This document shows positions 1-8,997 of a stretch of DNA of 14,055 nt, in pieces. The notes beneath the pieces were generated by a model. It did not search any database, was not told the DNA's origin, and worked only from the letters and a program-made list of their open reading frames with translations. The stretch is taken from the NCBI GenBank assembly GCA_009733775.1, contig WOGZ01000576.1, positions 1-14,055 of the forward strand, written 5' to 3'. The translations under genes and the position numbers were made by a program. Position 1 is the stretch's first letter; each line of letters begins with the position of its first letter. Source of the DNA: Alectoria sarmentosa. Taxonomy: Eukaryota; Ascomycota; Lecanoromycetes; Lecanorales; Parmeliaceae.

Positions 1-50
1 TTATTTAATATATTTATATAATATAATTTTATATTAATTTTAACATTATA
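1..50 (+). repeat. 3' end of the 5' LTR of element A (partial)
   Basis: These 50 nt align with the right ends of the two complete LTRs in the window (2635-2684 and 8505-8554), including the shared stretch beginning TTTATATT. The LTR ends at ...ATTATA here, where the B copy has ...ATTACA, so the canonical terminal CA has become TA by C-to-T. The rest of this LTR lies upstream of the window. Confidence 0.75.
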
Positions 51-493
51 ATTAAGTGATCTCACGCACTTTATTTATATTAATTAATAAATTTAAAAAA
101 TCGTGTTAATGAAAGCTTTATTAAGATATAAAAATTATTAAAATATCGTATTTCTAAGTTAAGTTACCTACGATAATTAAAATTCGAATAACTCGCATTA
201 AAATAGCGATTCGCCTCGTTAATAATAACGAATATAAAAAAGATATTAAAACATTTATTTAATTAATAAATCGAAAAAAATGATTATTTATTACTTTTAT
301 ATAATTTAAATTAAAACAATATCGATTATATTATTTAAAGAATTATTATTAAAGATATTTAAACTTTTTATAATATTATCATCGAATAAGAAATTACAAT
401 TTTACAATTTTTTAAAATCGATCTTTCTTATTTCGCATTATTAAGTTTTCTCGCACGAAATCGACGACGATATAATAAATATTTTTTATATAA
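51..493 (+). other. 5' leader of element A, with probable primer-binding site at its start
   Basis: This stretch joins the LTR end to the gag start and is exactly as long (443 nt) as the matching leader in B (8555-8997). The two align without a visible net indel. The first bases after the LTR contain TAAGTGATCTCACGCA. A primer-binding site normally starts TGG, which RIP would turn into TAA, so 53-70 is the likely site. I cannot name the priming tRNA. No coding function is supported in this copy. Confidence 0.5.
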
Positions 494-1876
494 ATAACGA
501 AATTAAAAAGACGTTATTTAGTTAACACATTTTTTATAAAAGTTTAATAAATAAATAAACGATTTAATAATATTTTTATATGATTATTTAAACACAAATT
601 CAAATTTCTTTATTATAAAATAAATTATTAAATACATTAATTGAAAAGTGTTTATACTTTCTTTTAATATAATATTTTTTAACATTATTTTTATCAAAAT
701 ATTTCAATAACTTTTTATTTTCTTTTAAAAAAATCTTTTTTCTTATCGAAATATTTTTCAATTTTTATATCTTTTTCAATTATATATAAGATGTTTCGAT
801 TCAATTATATAAAATAATTTAATTTAATAATAAATATTTTGATTTAAATAAAAAATTGTAATTTTATTTTATTATCAAATGTTTTAAAAAAGAAAATTGT
901 TAACATCGATATCGCATAAAACATCGTTAATTTAATATAATTTCAAACTTATTTGAAATAAAAGTTTATTGATATTTGAAAAATAATTAAATATATTTTT
1001 ATCGAATATAATGTATTTAAACAATTTGTAAAATAATATAAAAAATTGTAAAATAATAACGATAAACTTAAAAACTATTTCGATATAATTATTATCGATA
1101 AAGATTTTTATATTAAAAAACTTAATAAATTGATTTTCAAAAAGGTTAAATATTTTAAATTATTTAATTTTTTTGTTTTTATCAATAAAAAGAATTTTAT
1201 ATAAGACGATTAATTTTTTAAAATAGATTATAAATTTATAATCATTACGATTAATATTTTATTATTAAGTTTAAGCTAGTTTATATTATTTTTGAATTAA
1301 AAAAAAAGTTTCGAAATAAACGATAAAACGTCGATTGAGAAATTATTCGAATTTATACGAATTTTATAAAAAGATAATAAACGATTTAATCGATATTTTC
1401 GAGAATTTTAATCGATAAAGTAATGCGAAGTAATAATATAATTTATTTTAATAAAATTTTATATCTTTTATAAAATTCTATATCGATTTTATTCGACTTA
1501 ATTAAGTTATTAATAAAGATAATAATAATATAATATAACATTTACGTTTAAAAATTCGTAAAAGTTTATAAAAAAAAATTAAGACGTTTATGAAAACTTC
1601 AACGAATTAATATTTATTAGAAAGTATTTACGAAAATTGAATAACATTTAACGTGTTAAATATAAAAAAAAGTTTAAAACATTCATATTTAAAACGATAT
1701 TTTTAGTAAAAAAATAAATTATCTTAATAATAATAAAAATTATTCGAATTATAATAATATTTATAAAAATAATTATATCGATTTTATTTATCAAAATTAA
1801 GGTTAAAATTAATGTTTAAAAATTAATATATTATAATTGCAATTAAGTTAATCATATTAAATATAATTATTTTTAA
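494..1876 (+). pseudogene. gag: Gag remnant of element A
   Basis: This is the degraded structural (capsid/nucleocapsid) gene of a Ty3/Gypsy element. The start matches the B gag ATG at 8998 but reads ATA ACG here, so the start codon is lost by G-to-A. Many stops interrupt the frame. The C-terminal half aligns well with B; for example, the region before a KYLRKLNN-like segment is recognisable at about 1617-1650. The nucleocapsid zinc knuckle at about 1826-1870 is ruined: one Cys and the His remain and other Cys codons read Tyr. The remnant is 75 nt shorter than the B counterpart to the same stop. The strongest divergence and length change is in the N-terminal half (about 760-1140). It cannot make a functional protein. 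Confidence 0.75.
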
Positions 1877-2478
1877 TTAAATAAAAAAGTTGCTTAAATA
1901 TACGCTATGAAAATAAATAATAATAACGAAAATAATTTATATAATTTTCAAAAAAACTTTTCGAATAACTCGAAAAAAGATTAACTTTTTTTAAAATTAC
2001 GATAAAAGATATTACGAACGTGTATTTAACGAATACTTTAAATATTTTTTAACACGTCGATTTTTTCGAATAATAATTATGTTATTGTTATAAAATCGAT
2101 AAATAACATTTATAAATTTTCTTATAAATTGCGAATGCATCGAATTTTATATTATTATTAATAAAATCATCGTATTTAAAATATATAAACGTTTATAAAT
2201 CGAGTTTTTTTTTTTTAAGTTAAAATTATTACGAGATTATAATAAACGATTGTTTAAACAATTTATTATTTATTGTCTTTTATTTATTTTAAACGTATAC
2301 GATTATAAAAAAACATCTTATTTTATTTTTATCGCTTCGTTAAAATAACACGATTTAATTCTCGAAAAGTTATAAATAAATAAATAAATATAAAATAATT
2401 CTCGATATGTTAAAAGATAAAATATTATTTATATTTAAACGATATGAATATAACGATAATAAAATATTAACATTTAAG
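1877..2478 (+). pseudogene. pol: Gag tail and truncated protease region of element A
   Basis: Colinear with B 10456-11047. It includes the end of gag (an Asn-rich acidic tail in B, longer by about 10 nt here) and the beginning of pol. The protease active-site triplet at 2127-2135 reads Asn-Cys-Glu, against Asn-Cys-Gly in B. The family motif is Asp-(Ser/Thr/Cys)-Gly, so the catalytic Asp is gone. Similarity to B stops abruptly after CATTTAA and is followed directly by the 3' LTR. No RT, RNase H or integrase follows, and no polypurine tract is visible before the LTR. Confidence 0.65.
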
Positions 2479-2684
2479 TATTACGAGCGTATTTTATATT
2501 TTTAATAGAATTAATATTTTTTTAACATTTTTTATATTATAATATCGACTATATTTTATTAAACTTAACGCAAACACTTTTATTTATATATAATCGTTTT
2601 TTCTTTTATATAATTCGATAAACTTATTATTTTCATTATATACACTTATATAATTTTAAACTTTATATTAATTTTAATATTATA
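2479..2684 (+). repeat. 3' LTR of element A (206 bp)
   Basis: Aligns end to end with the 209-bp LTR at 8346-8554. The shared start is ATTACGAGCGTATT and the shared end resembles AATTTTAAYATTAYA. The terminal TG and CA have become TA and TA. The flanking pentamers are TTAAG (left) and ATAAA (right), which do not match. This argues against an independent solo-LTR insertion and fits the right end of a deleted element, whose partner duplication would lie upstream of the window. Confidence 0.85.
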
Positions 2685-3527
2685 ATAAATCTTCTTCGTA
2701 TACTTTTTCGACGAAGAAAATTAACGAGTTTTTTACTTGCTCGAAGTAAGCGATCGAGTTTAATAAAAAATACGCTAAGTTTTTTTATTATATAAACATT
2801 TCATATTCAAAAAATACTTATATTGTAACTTACATTATTCGAAAAAACATATATCACATTACTTAAATTTTCAACGACGATTTAAATCGTTTAAAAACAA
2901 GCCTTTTATATTAAATATAAGAAACTTTTCTTCGCTCGCATTATATTTATTCAACTTTATCGTTATTTTATTAACATTCGACGAAATATAATATTATCGA
3001 AAGAATAATATTTAAATCACTTATATTTTTTACGACGATTTGATTAATTTAAAAAACGAGGCTGTTATTATTTTCGTAAGAAAATTTATTATTAATATTA
3101 TATTCGTTATTTATATTATAAAATCCGCCTTCGTCGTAAAAAATAAAACATTTTACGAATTTAATTTAACAAGATTCACTTTTATTAAAAATATTATTTT
3201 TTAAACATTTTATTCGAAAATATTCAAATTTTTATATAATATATTTATTATAATTTATTTTTCGATACTACGATTCATTATAAATTAAAACTAGCTTTAT
3301 AACTTAATTTTATATTAACGTGTTAAATTATAATCTAATCTTTTATTTTTATATGCATATATTTATATTTAAAACTTTATAATTAAAATTTCATTTAAAT
3401 CACGTATAAAATATTATTTCAATTTAAACGTGCAATCTTTAACATAATTTTAATTATCGTTTTAAATGATAATGATTTGCAAATTAATCATTGAATCGAA
3501 ATAAACGAATACGCGTATAAGTTTTAC
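2685..3527. other. Unassigned AT-rich spacer between elements A and C
   Basis: No alignment to A, B or C is apparent, and I recognise no forward-strand coding. On the minus strand, reading from about 3183 down to 2686, one frame has fewer stops than the base composition would give. It includes a stop-free run of 33 codons at 2686-2784 and a piece reading FYDEGGFYNINNEYNINN around 3088-3141. The family is not recognised and this may be chance. The rest (3184-3527) shows only AT-rich sequence and a small imperfect inverted repeat near 3471-3493. Confidence 0.3.
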
Positions 3528-3618
3528 TGTGCGTGCGCATTGCGTAAATACGATAACATTATTATTATAATATCGACGCGTTCGACGTTAACGAAAATGA
3601 AAATGAAAAAAAAAAAAA

Positions 3619-3676
3619 TCGAGTGAAGCTCACTCGTTTATACGAAATCGAATGAAATTCATTTATTACACACAAA
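3619..3676. repeat. Two tandem 29-nt hairpin units in the presumed LTR of C
   Basis: Unit 1 (3619-3647) contains the perfect inverted repeat CGAGTGA-AGC-TCACTCG at 3620-3636. Unit 2 (3648-3676) contains AATGA-AAT-TCATT at the same offset. The second looks like the first after several G-to-A and C-to-T changes that preserved pairing. Its role is unknown; such hairpins can be LTR regulatory or transcript-end structures, but that is inference. Confidence 0.55.
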
Positions 3677-3745
3677 AAAGAAATCTCATTAAAATTAAAA
3701 TTTTAATAATAAATAATAATAAAAGATGTTTTATTAAAGAAGTTA

Positions 3746-3786
3746 ATGAAAAACGAGATTGAGACCTTTAATTTTTCGTTTTTCAT
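3746..3786. repeat. Inverted repeat, 11-bp perfect arms
   Basis: ATGAAAAACGA at 3746-3756 is the exact reverse complement of TCGTTTTTCAT at 3776-3786, with a 19-nt loop. It lies inside the presumed LTR of element C. In such AT-rich DNA some inverted repeats are expected by chance, although the CG in each arm makes this one less trivial. Confidence 0.5.
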
Positions 3787-3941
3787 ATCTTAAAAATTTA
3801 TAAAAAATGCATTAAATTTCTCTCAAAGTCAGATTATTTAATTAAATTTTATATAAAAAACATTTTCATTATGATTTGAAAAATTAAAAGATTCGAATCG
3901 TGAGGAACATTCATTCAAAAAAAAAAAAAAAAAAAATTTCA

Positions 3942-3960
3942 TAACAAATCGCGACGATAC
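3942..3960 (+). promoter_or_regulatory. Candidate primer-binding site of element C
   Basis: TAACAAATCGCGACGATAC follows directly after TTTCA. Ty3/Gypsy primer-binding sites usually abut the LTR CA and start TGG, which RIP converts to TAA. The position, about 180 nt before the coding frame of gag, is suitable. The match to a particular tRNA 3' end was not tested. Confidence 0.4.
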
Positions 3961-4065
3961 ACAATTAAATCAAACGAAATCAAAAAAGAATTCGTGTTAT
4001 TTAAAGACATTAATGTCGAGAATAAAGATGAAAAAAGTTTATTTAAAAAAATGTAAATTAATGAG

Positions 4066-4081
4066 CGCTTTTTAAAAAGCG
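4066..4081. repeat. 16-bp perfect palindrome
   Basis: CGCTTTTTAAAAAGCG is a perfect palindrome in the leader between the presumed primer-binding site and gag of element C. It could form a hairpin in the transcript. No function can be assigned. Confidence 0.5.
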
Positions 4082-4122
4082 TCTTTTAATATTTAAAAAA
4101 ATAATATAATGCGATTCGAACG

Positions 4123-5346
4123 ATGATCATCAATATCGTTATTTATCACGAATAAATTTCGAATTTCACTTAAAATGTTCATTTTAACAAATAATATTTT
4201 GCATTTATAACGTAATAATTAAAGAAATTTATTATTATATTAAAAAAATAATAAAAAAAAGATAAAAAATTACGACATTTACGAAAGAAATATCGCGATT
4301 TAATTAATAATCGAATTGAGAAAATATTCGATTTTAAAAAGAAATTAAGCGTAAAAATCAAAATTATTATCGAGAAGAATTTCAAAAAAATAAAATATAT
4401 AAATTTTAACGATGATCGACGTTTTAAATTTATTAAACGTATTATAATATTAATAAATATAACGATATTTAAAATAACATATAAAAGCTCTCATCGTAAC
4501 ATTTTTATTATAATAAATTTCATTCTCGATAAATCAAAAAATAAATAATTTAACGTTAAAGAATTTCACGATATAAAAAAAAACAAATTTTATAAAACTT
4601 AATATATAAAGTTGAATTTCAAATTTTATAATAATTGAAAATTATATTTAAATAAATAAAGTAAAATTAATTATATTCGCGATTATTATAAAAACGTCGT
4701 TTATAATATAATCAAAATCAAATTTATTAATATCACAATTTTAAATTATTATTTTAATATTAATAAAATAATATATAATCTTAATTTATTGTTCGCGAAG
4801 ATTAATCGAAAACAAAAAACGAAAATAAAATTTTAAAATCTCAAGTTCGCAATAAATGTTAAGAATTTTAAAAAGTTTTTTTTTATCTTTTACGCTCGCT
4901 TTATTATTAAAATTATTTTTTTAAATCTTATTAATTCGTCGAAACGAAATCATTTAAAAAAATTAATTTTTTAACGATTAAGAAATAAGATTATAAATGA
5001 TATTATTTTTATCGATTTTCTTACTCTCATAATTCGATTACGTTAATTTAATATAAAATTTCGAATTAACGATAAAGCATATAAGATTATTTTTAAAAAA
5101 GTAATATCAAAAAAAACATTTGCGATAATATTAATAAATCGAAAAAGATTCTCGATAACGTCGAATTCACGTCTTCGAATTGAAAAAAATCAATTTATCG
5201 AATTTATAAAATTCGAAAATCGATATCGAATATTAAAATATTAAGTATAAGCGTTAAAGAAGTAAAAACGATGTTATAAATGTTTAAAATTTGAATATAA
5301 ACATTATAACGATAACGCCCTCAATGCGTATAAGCTCGTTAAATAA
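4123..5346 (+). pseudogene. gag: Gag remnant of element C
   Basis: Structural gene of element C, read in one frame from an ATG at 4123 (a provisional start) to TAA at 5344-5346. The frame holds long stop-free runs from about 4261 on, with scattered TAA and TGA stops. The C-terminal part reads like a capsid domain: segments such as NSSKRNHLKKLIF near 4940-4970 and QFIEFIKFENRYRILK near 5190-5245 suit a fungal Gypsy Gag. A nucleocapsid knuckle follows at 5272-5313, spaced C-x2-C-x4-Y-x4-D. The Tyr stands where His is expected (CAT to TAT), and Asp occupies the last-Cys position, which transitions alone cannot explain. The N-terminus before about 4260 has many stops and is poorly defined. Pol follows in the -1 frame. 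Confidence 0.7.
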
Positions 5347-6833
5347 TTAACGAAAAAAAATGTCATTATTAAATTAATAACTTTCGAATTCGAAATCTCA
5401 AAAGTAAATATAGGTTTTTTTATCGAATTAAATTCGAAAAATTAAATTTTTTTAATAAAGTCGTTTTTAAAAAAATCGAAGATCAAGTGCGTAAAAAAAT
5501 AAAATAATTACAAATAACGAATTCGAAGAATCTCGTTATCGTTATTTTCTTTTTTTGCGATTTCATCGAAAAATAAAAATAAAGAAAATAATTGAATTTT
5601 CATAAATACGTATATATTTAAAAAGAATTAATTAATATAAATTGTTTAATGAATACGAAAATCTTAATAAAGAGTTTCGTAAACATAAATTATATCAAAA
5701 AACATAAATTATTAACGATATCATTAATCAAATCATATAAATTAAAATTAATCGACGATAAATTAATATCGAATATTATATATATAACACGATTTTAATT
5801 TACGTTAAAAAATTATATTGAAAAATTGTGATTTTTGATTATCTCATTAAACAAATATGATGTTATTTTAAAAATATTATAAATAAAATTATATAATCTT
5901 CAAATATTCTTTATAAAGAGATTTTTCATTTTCAATTTAAATTATTATACGATTAATTGTTTATTACATTATTAATCCTTCACGATTTACAATAAATCTT
6001 CGAAATTAAAAAAAAAGAGATACATAAAAGAAATTAACATCGCTGAGATTTTTATATATGCTTTTGTTCGCATAACAAAAAAAATCAAAAATTAAATATA
6101 TATCATATAATCAAAAGATTTTAAAAGATTAATACACGAATTAAAGAATAAAAATCGTTTTTTAAAATTTACGATAAACGTCGTAATCATTATATCGAAA
6201 AATTATGAAAAAAAAATTCAAAAGTTGCGAAAAGATTAAATTACATTAAAAAAATTGAAAATTAAAATGTTTAAAGCGTATTATAAATGAATTAACGTTT
6301 AAAATTCGATAAAAATTAATAAATTTTCATTTTATAAAAAAATGAATTATTTTATCAAATTATAATCAAAGATAATATTATTTATTAAATGTGTTTATAA
6401 GATGTTAAAAGAATAAATTATAATTATTAAAAAATATATTAAGAAGATATTAAAAAAGAGTTATATTTGAGCAAATATTTCTTTATATACAATTTTCATA
6501 TTAATCGTAAAGAAATTTGATGATAATTTGCGCATTTATGTGAACTATCGTGCGCTTAACGCTTTAATTATTTAAAATCGAAATGCATTTTCATTAATAA
6601 AAGACATTTTAATAAAGCTATATATGATTAAATAATATATTAAATTCAACATAATTATCGCATTCAATAAAATTAGAATTAAAAAAAAATATAAAAAAAA
6701 AATAACGTTTTTGATAAAATATAATTTATTCGAATATATGATAATGCTTTTCGAATTATATAATGCGTTAAACACTTTTCAAACTTTTATTAACGATATC
6801 TTACGCGAATATTTCGATATATTCTATTTTACG

Positions 6834-6860
6834 TATTTAAACGACATTTTGATTTATAAT
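6834..6860 (+). other. RT catalytic box of element C, YLND instead of YLDD
   Basis: Codons TAT TTA AAC GAC ATT TTG ATT TAT AAT give YLNDILIYN. The Gypsy RT consensus is YLDDILIYS. The first metal-binding Asp is Asn through one G-to-A change. The same substitution is present at 12081-12107 in element B. Confidence 0.9.
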
Positions 6861-6866
6861 AATATT

Positions 6867-6876
6867 AAAAAAAAAA
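6867..6876 (+). other. Frame change in pol of element C at a run of ten A
   Basis: Upstream, the RT box is read in the frame starting at 6834. Downstream, the continuation YVKKVLEKL is read one base later (frame starting at 6877). The only low-complexity stretch between them is this A run, so a one-base gain, or a two-base loss, by slippage is the simplest explanation. Confidence 0.7.
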
Positions 6877-8023
6877 CACATTAATTATGTGAAAAAGGTT
6901 CTTGAAAAATTATAACAGATTAACTTATATTTGAACATCAACAAATATGATTTTCATATAAAATAAATAAAATATCTCAAATTAATTATAATCATCGAAG
7001 ATCTCAAAATGAATTTACAGAAAATTGAAACGATACGAAATTAAAAGACGCCCAAATGCGTTAAAAATGTATAAGCCTTTCTGAAATTCGCGAACTTTTA
7101 TAAAAGATTTATACACGAATATTTTAAAATCGTTACGTTATTATTCAATTTTACACGCATCGAATAAAAGTTTTTTATATTTTTTTAAACATTAAACAAT
7201 TCAAAATAAAAAGCATTTAAAAAATTAAAAGAGACTTTTATAAATGCGTTTATTCTTATTTATTTCGATTTCAATAAAGAAACGTGAATCAAAATCGATA
7301 TTTTCGATTATGTGATAACTATCGTGCTTTTTTAAATGAATAATTAAGACATTTTACGTTTAATTGTTTTTATATCAAAAAAGATGCCATTTTAAAAATG
7401 CAATTATAAAATTTATAATAAAAAATTATTAATTATTATACGTGTCTTCGAGAAATAATATTCAAAATTAATCGAAATATTTATCGAAAATTCAATCAAG
7501 ATTTTCATAAATTATAAAAATCTCGAATATTTTATGATAACGAAATAATTAAATCGAAAATAAACACGTTAAGCGAAATTTTTTTTGAAATTCAATTTTC
7601 GTATCACATATAAATTAAGAAAATAAAACATCAAATTAAATAACTTGATTCGTCGATTCGACGATTTTTCAAAAAATGACATTAATAATAAAAAACAACA
7701 TTAATATCAAATGCTTTTAAAGATAAGGCATTTAAAAATGAAAATATAATAAACATTGAATCTCGCGCTTTTGCTCTTGAACGAAATTTCTTAAACGATT
7801 TACAATTTAATAATTATAATTTACGATTTAAATGAAAAAAACGTCGACGATGAAAAGTTATTAAAAAAATCATCGTCGATTATCTCGAAGTCATTTATCG
7901 AAAAATCAATAAAAGAATTAATAAATGATTTCATTATCGAATCGAATATCGTATTAAAAATGAAAAACTTATATAAAAAGAATAAGATTCTTTAACGAAT
8001 CATTTTTATAAAAAATATCGAAT

Positions 8024-8032
8024 AAAAAAAAA
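8024..8032 (+). other. Second frame change in pol of element C at a run of nine A
   Basis: Coding similarity (long open stretch near 7858-7990) is in the frame starting at 7858. After this run it continues in the frame starting at 8042, with LIKKYFRLKLENY, then NDLLYV and the integrase His motif. The shift has the same direction as the one at 6867-6876. Confidence 0.6.
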
Positions 8033-8345
8033 TTTCAAGATTTAATCAAGAAATATTTTCGATTAAAACTTGAAAATTATTAATTGAAAAACGATCTTTT
8101 ATACGTATAAAGACGATTATACATATTTGATAATGCGAAACTTAAAACATAAATAATTAAATTTATACACGACTCGTTATTAAACGATCATATAAAATGT
8201 GCTATTATATATAATAAAATTAACATTTATTATTATTAATTCGAGATGATAAGCATCTTTTTTAAATTTATAAATAATTATTATATTTATAAACGATTTA
8301 AAAGTTATAAAAAGAGAAAGTATAAACTTTTTAAATCTTTTTTCG

Positions 8346-8554
8346 TGTTACGAGCGTATTCTACATCCTTAATAGAATTAACTTTTCTTTAACATCACAT
8401 TTCTTTAACACTACTCGATTGAGCTTAACGTGACTTAATAAAGACATTTGTTTTTATATAAATGCTTTCTTTTTATGTATATACTTTCTCCTCATTTAAT
8501 TATCTTATTTAATACACTCATATAATATAACTTTATATTGATTTTAACATTACA
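8346..8554 (+). repeat. 5' LTR of element B (209 bp)
   Basis: Begins TGTTACGAGCG immediately after the interrupted integrase reading frame of C and ends ATTACA before the leader. It aligns end to end with the LTR of A at 2479-2684. A TATATAAA at 8455-8462 is a candidate TATA box for the element promoter, but in DNA this AT-rich the motif is weak evidence. Confidence 0.9.
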
Positions 8555-8997
8555 ATTAAGTCACCTCACTCATTTTATTTATATTAATTAACGAATTTAA
8601 AGAATCGTGTTGATAAAGGCTTTATTAAAACATAAGAACTATTAAGATATCGTATTTCTAAGTCAGATCACCTACGGCAATTAGAATTCGAACAGTTCGC
8701 ATCGAGATAGCGATTCGCCTCGTCAACAGTGGCGAGTATAAAGAAGGTATTGAAACATTCGTTTGATTAGCGAATCGAAAGAAATAATCACATATCATTC
8801 TCATACAACTTAAGTTAAGACAACATCGATCATATCGTTCGAAAGACCACCATCAGAGATACTCAGATCTTTCACGACATCATCATCGAACAAGAAATCA
8901 CGATTTTATAATCTTTTAAAGTTTTTCTTTTTCACTTCGCATTATCAAGTTTCCCCGCACGAAATCAATAATAATATAATAAATACTTTTTGCATAA
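8555..8997 (+). other. 5' leader of element B with probable primer-binding site
   Basis: 443 nt between LTR and gag, the same length as in A. Positions 8557-8575 (TAAGTCACCTCACTC...) are the likely RIP-altered primer-binding site. The middle (about 8680-8960) has visibly more G and C than the rest of the window. All three forward frames are fairly open there. One, starting at 8685, reads like a Ser/Pro-rich disordered peptide; another is in frame with gag. Whether any of this is translated cannot be decided from one element. Confidence 0.55.

Larger units (their letters stand above)
1..2684 (+). mobile_element. Element A: RIP-degraded, pol-less Ty3/Gypsy retrotransposon
   Basis: Colinear with the 5' half of element B: position 1 matches about 8505 and the match runs to about 2478/11047. 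It holds the end of a 5' LTR (1-50), leader (51-493), gag remnant (494 to about 1990), a protease-region remnant (to 2478) and a complete 3' LTR (2479-2684). RT, RNase H and integrase, present in B after this point, are absent. Most differences from B are transitions, with A carrying T or A, so A is the more heavily mutated copy. The 5' end lies outside the window. It is best read as an internally deleted, non-autonomous derivative, or a deletion after insertion. Confidence 0.85.
3528..3941 (+). repeat. Probable 5' LTR of element C (boundaries inferred)
   Basis: The inferred right end is the CA at 3940-3941, directly followed by a primer-binding-site-like sequence. The left end is placed at a TGTGCGTGCGC start at 3528. 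The stretch holds two tandem hairpin units (3619-3676), an 11-bp inverted repeat (3746-3786) and a run of 20 A (3917-3936). Without the matching 3' LTR, which lies outside the window, neither edge can be verified. RIP would have changed a TG start to TA, so the true left edge could differ. Confidence 0.35.
3528..8345 (+). mobile_element. Element C: Ty3/Gypsy retrotransposon, second family, interrupted by element B
   Basis: Contains, in order, a probable LTR and primer-binding site, gag with a CCHC-like knuckle, protease, RT, RNase H and the zinc-binding N-terminus of integrase. This is the domain order of Ty3/Gypsy pol. Its gag and RT clearly differ from those of A and B (for example NYRALNALII against NYRKLNVIIK), so it is another family. 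The body ends at 8345, where the LTR of B begins in the middle of integrase. The remaining integrase and 3' LTR should lie beyond the window, past B. The left boundary is uncertain because no second LTR is available for comparison. Confidence 0.8.
5403..8345 (+). pseudogene. pol: Pol remnant of element C (protease, RT, RNase H, integrase start), split by insertion of B
   Basis: Polyprotein for replication and integration, now dead. The protease active site at 5652-5660 reads Asn-Thr-Lys where Asp-Thr-Gly is expected. A protease C-terminal segment including SLNKYDVILKI lies near 5850-5885. RT follows: IYVNYRALNALII from about 6534, the first catalytic Asp replaced by Asn at 6648, and YLNDILIYN at 6834-6860. 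The connection segment FLKFANFYKRFIHEY is near 7078-7122. RNase H (KIYNKKLLIIIR) is near 7408 and its end (NLIRR) near 7642. The integrase zinc-binding domain has both His (8168, 8189) but both Cys changed to Tyr (8279, 8288). The frame changes at two A runs, 6867-6876 and 8024-8032. The gene is cut at 8345 by the LTR of B. Confidence 0.88.

Noticed and set aside
3917..3936. Run of 20 A as the poly(A) tail of a LINE or processed copy
   Set aside because: It is followed by a primer-binding-site-like sequence and then gag of C, and nothing upstream looks like a LINE 3' end. In DNA this AT-rich, an A run alone is not evidence.
4179..4385. Minus-strand 68-codon ORF
   Set aside because: It is antisense to the gag frame of element C, with composition-driven Phe/Ile/Tyr/Asn content, no motif and no supporting context.
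5268..5330. Zinc knuckle of C as part of a non-LTR (LINE) ORF1
   Set aside because: The CYKC start first suggested a LINE Gag. The downstream protease active-site triplet and Gypsy-type RT, RNase H and integrase, in the right order, make Ty3/Gypsy the only consistent reading.
6572..6775. Minus-strand 67-codon ORF
   Set aside because: It lies opposite the RT domain of element C, whose plus-strand motifs are unmistakable. Its hydrophobic, Ile/Phe-rich content is what AT-rich antisense gives.
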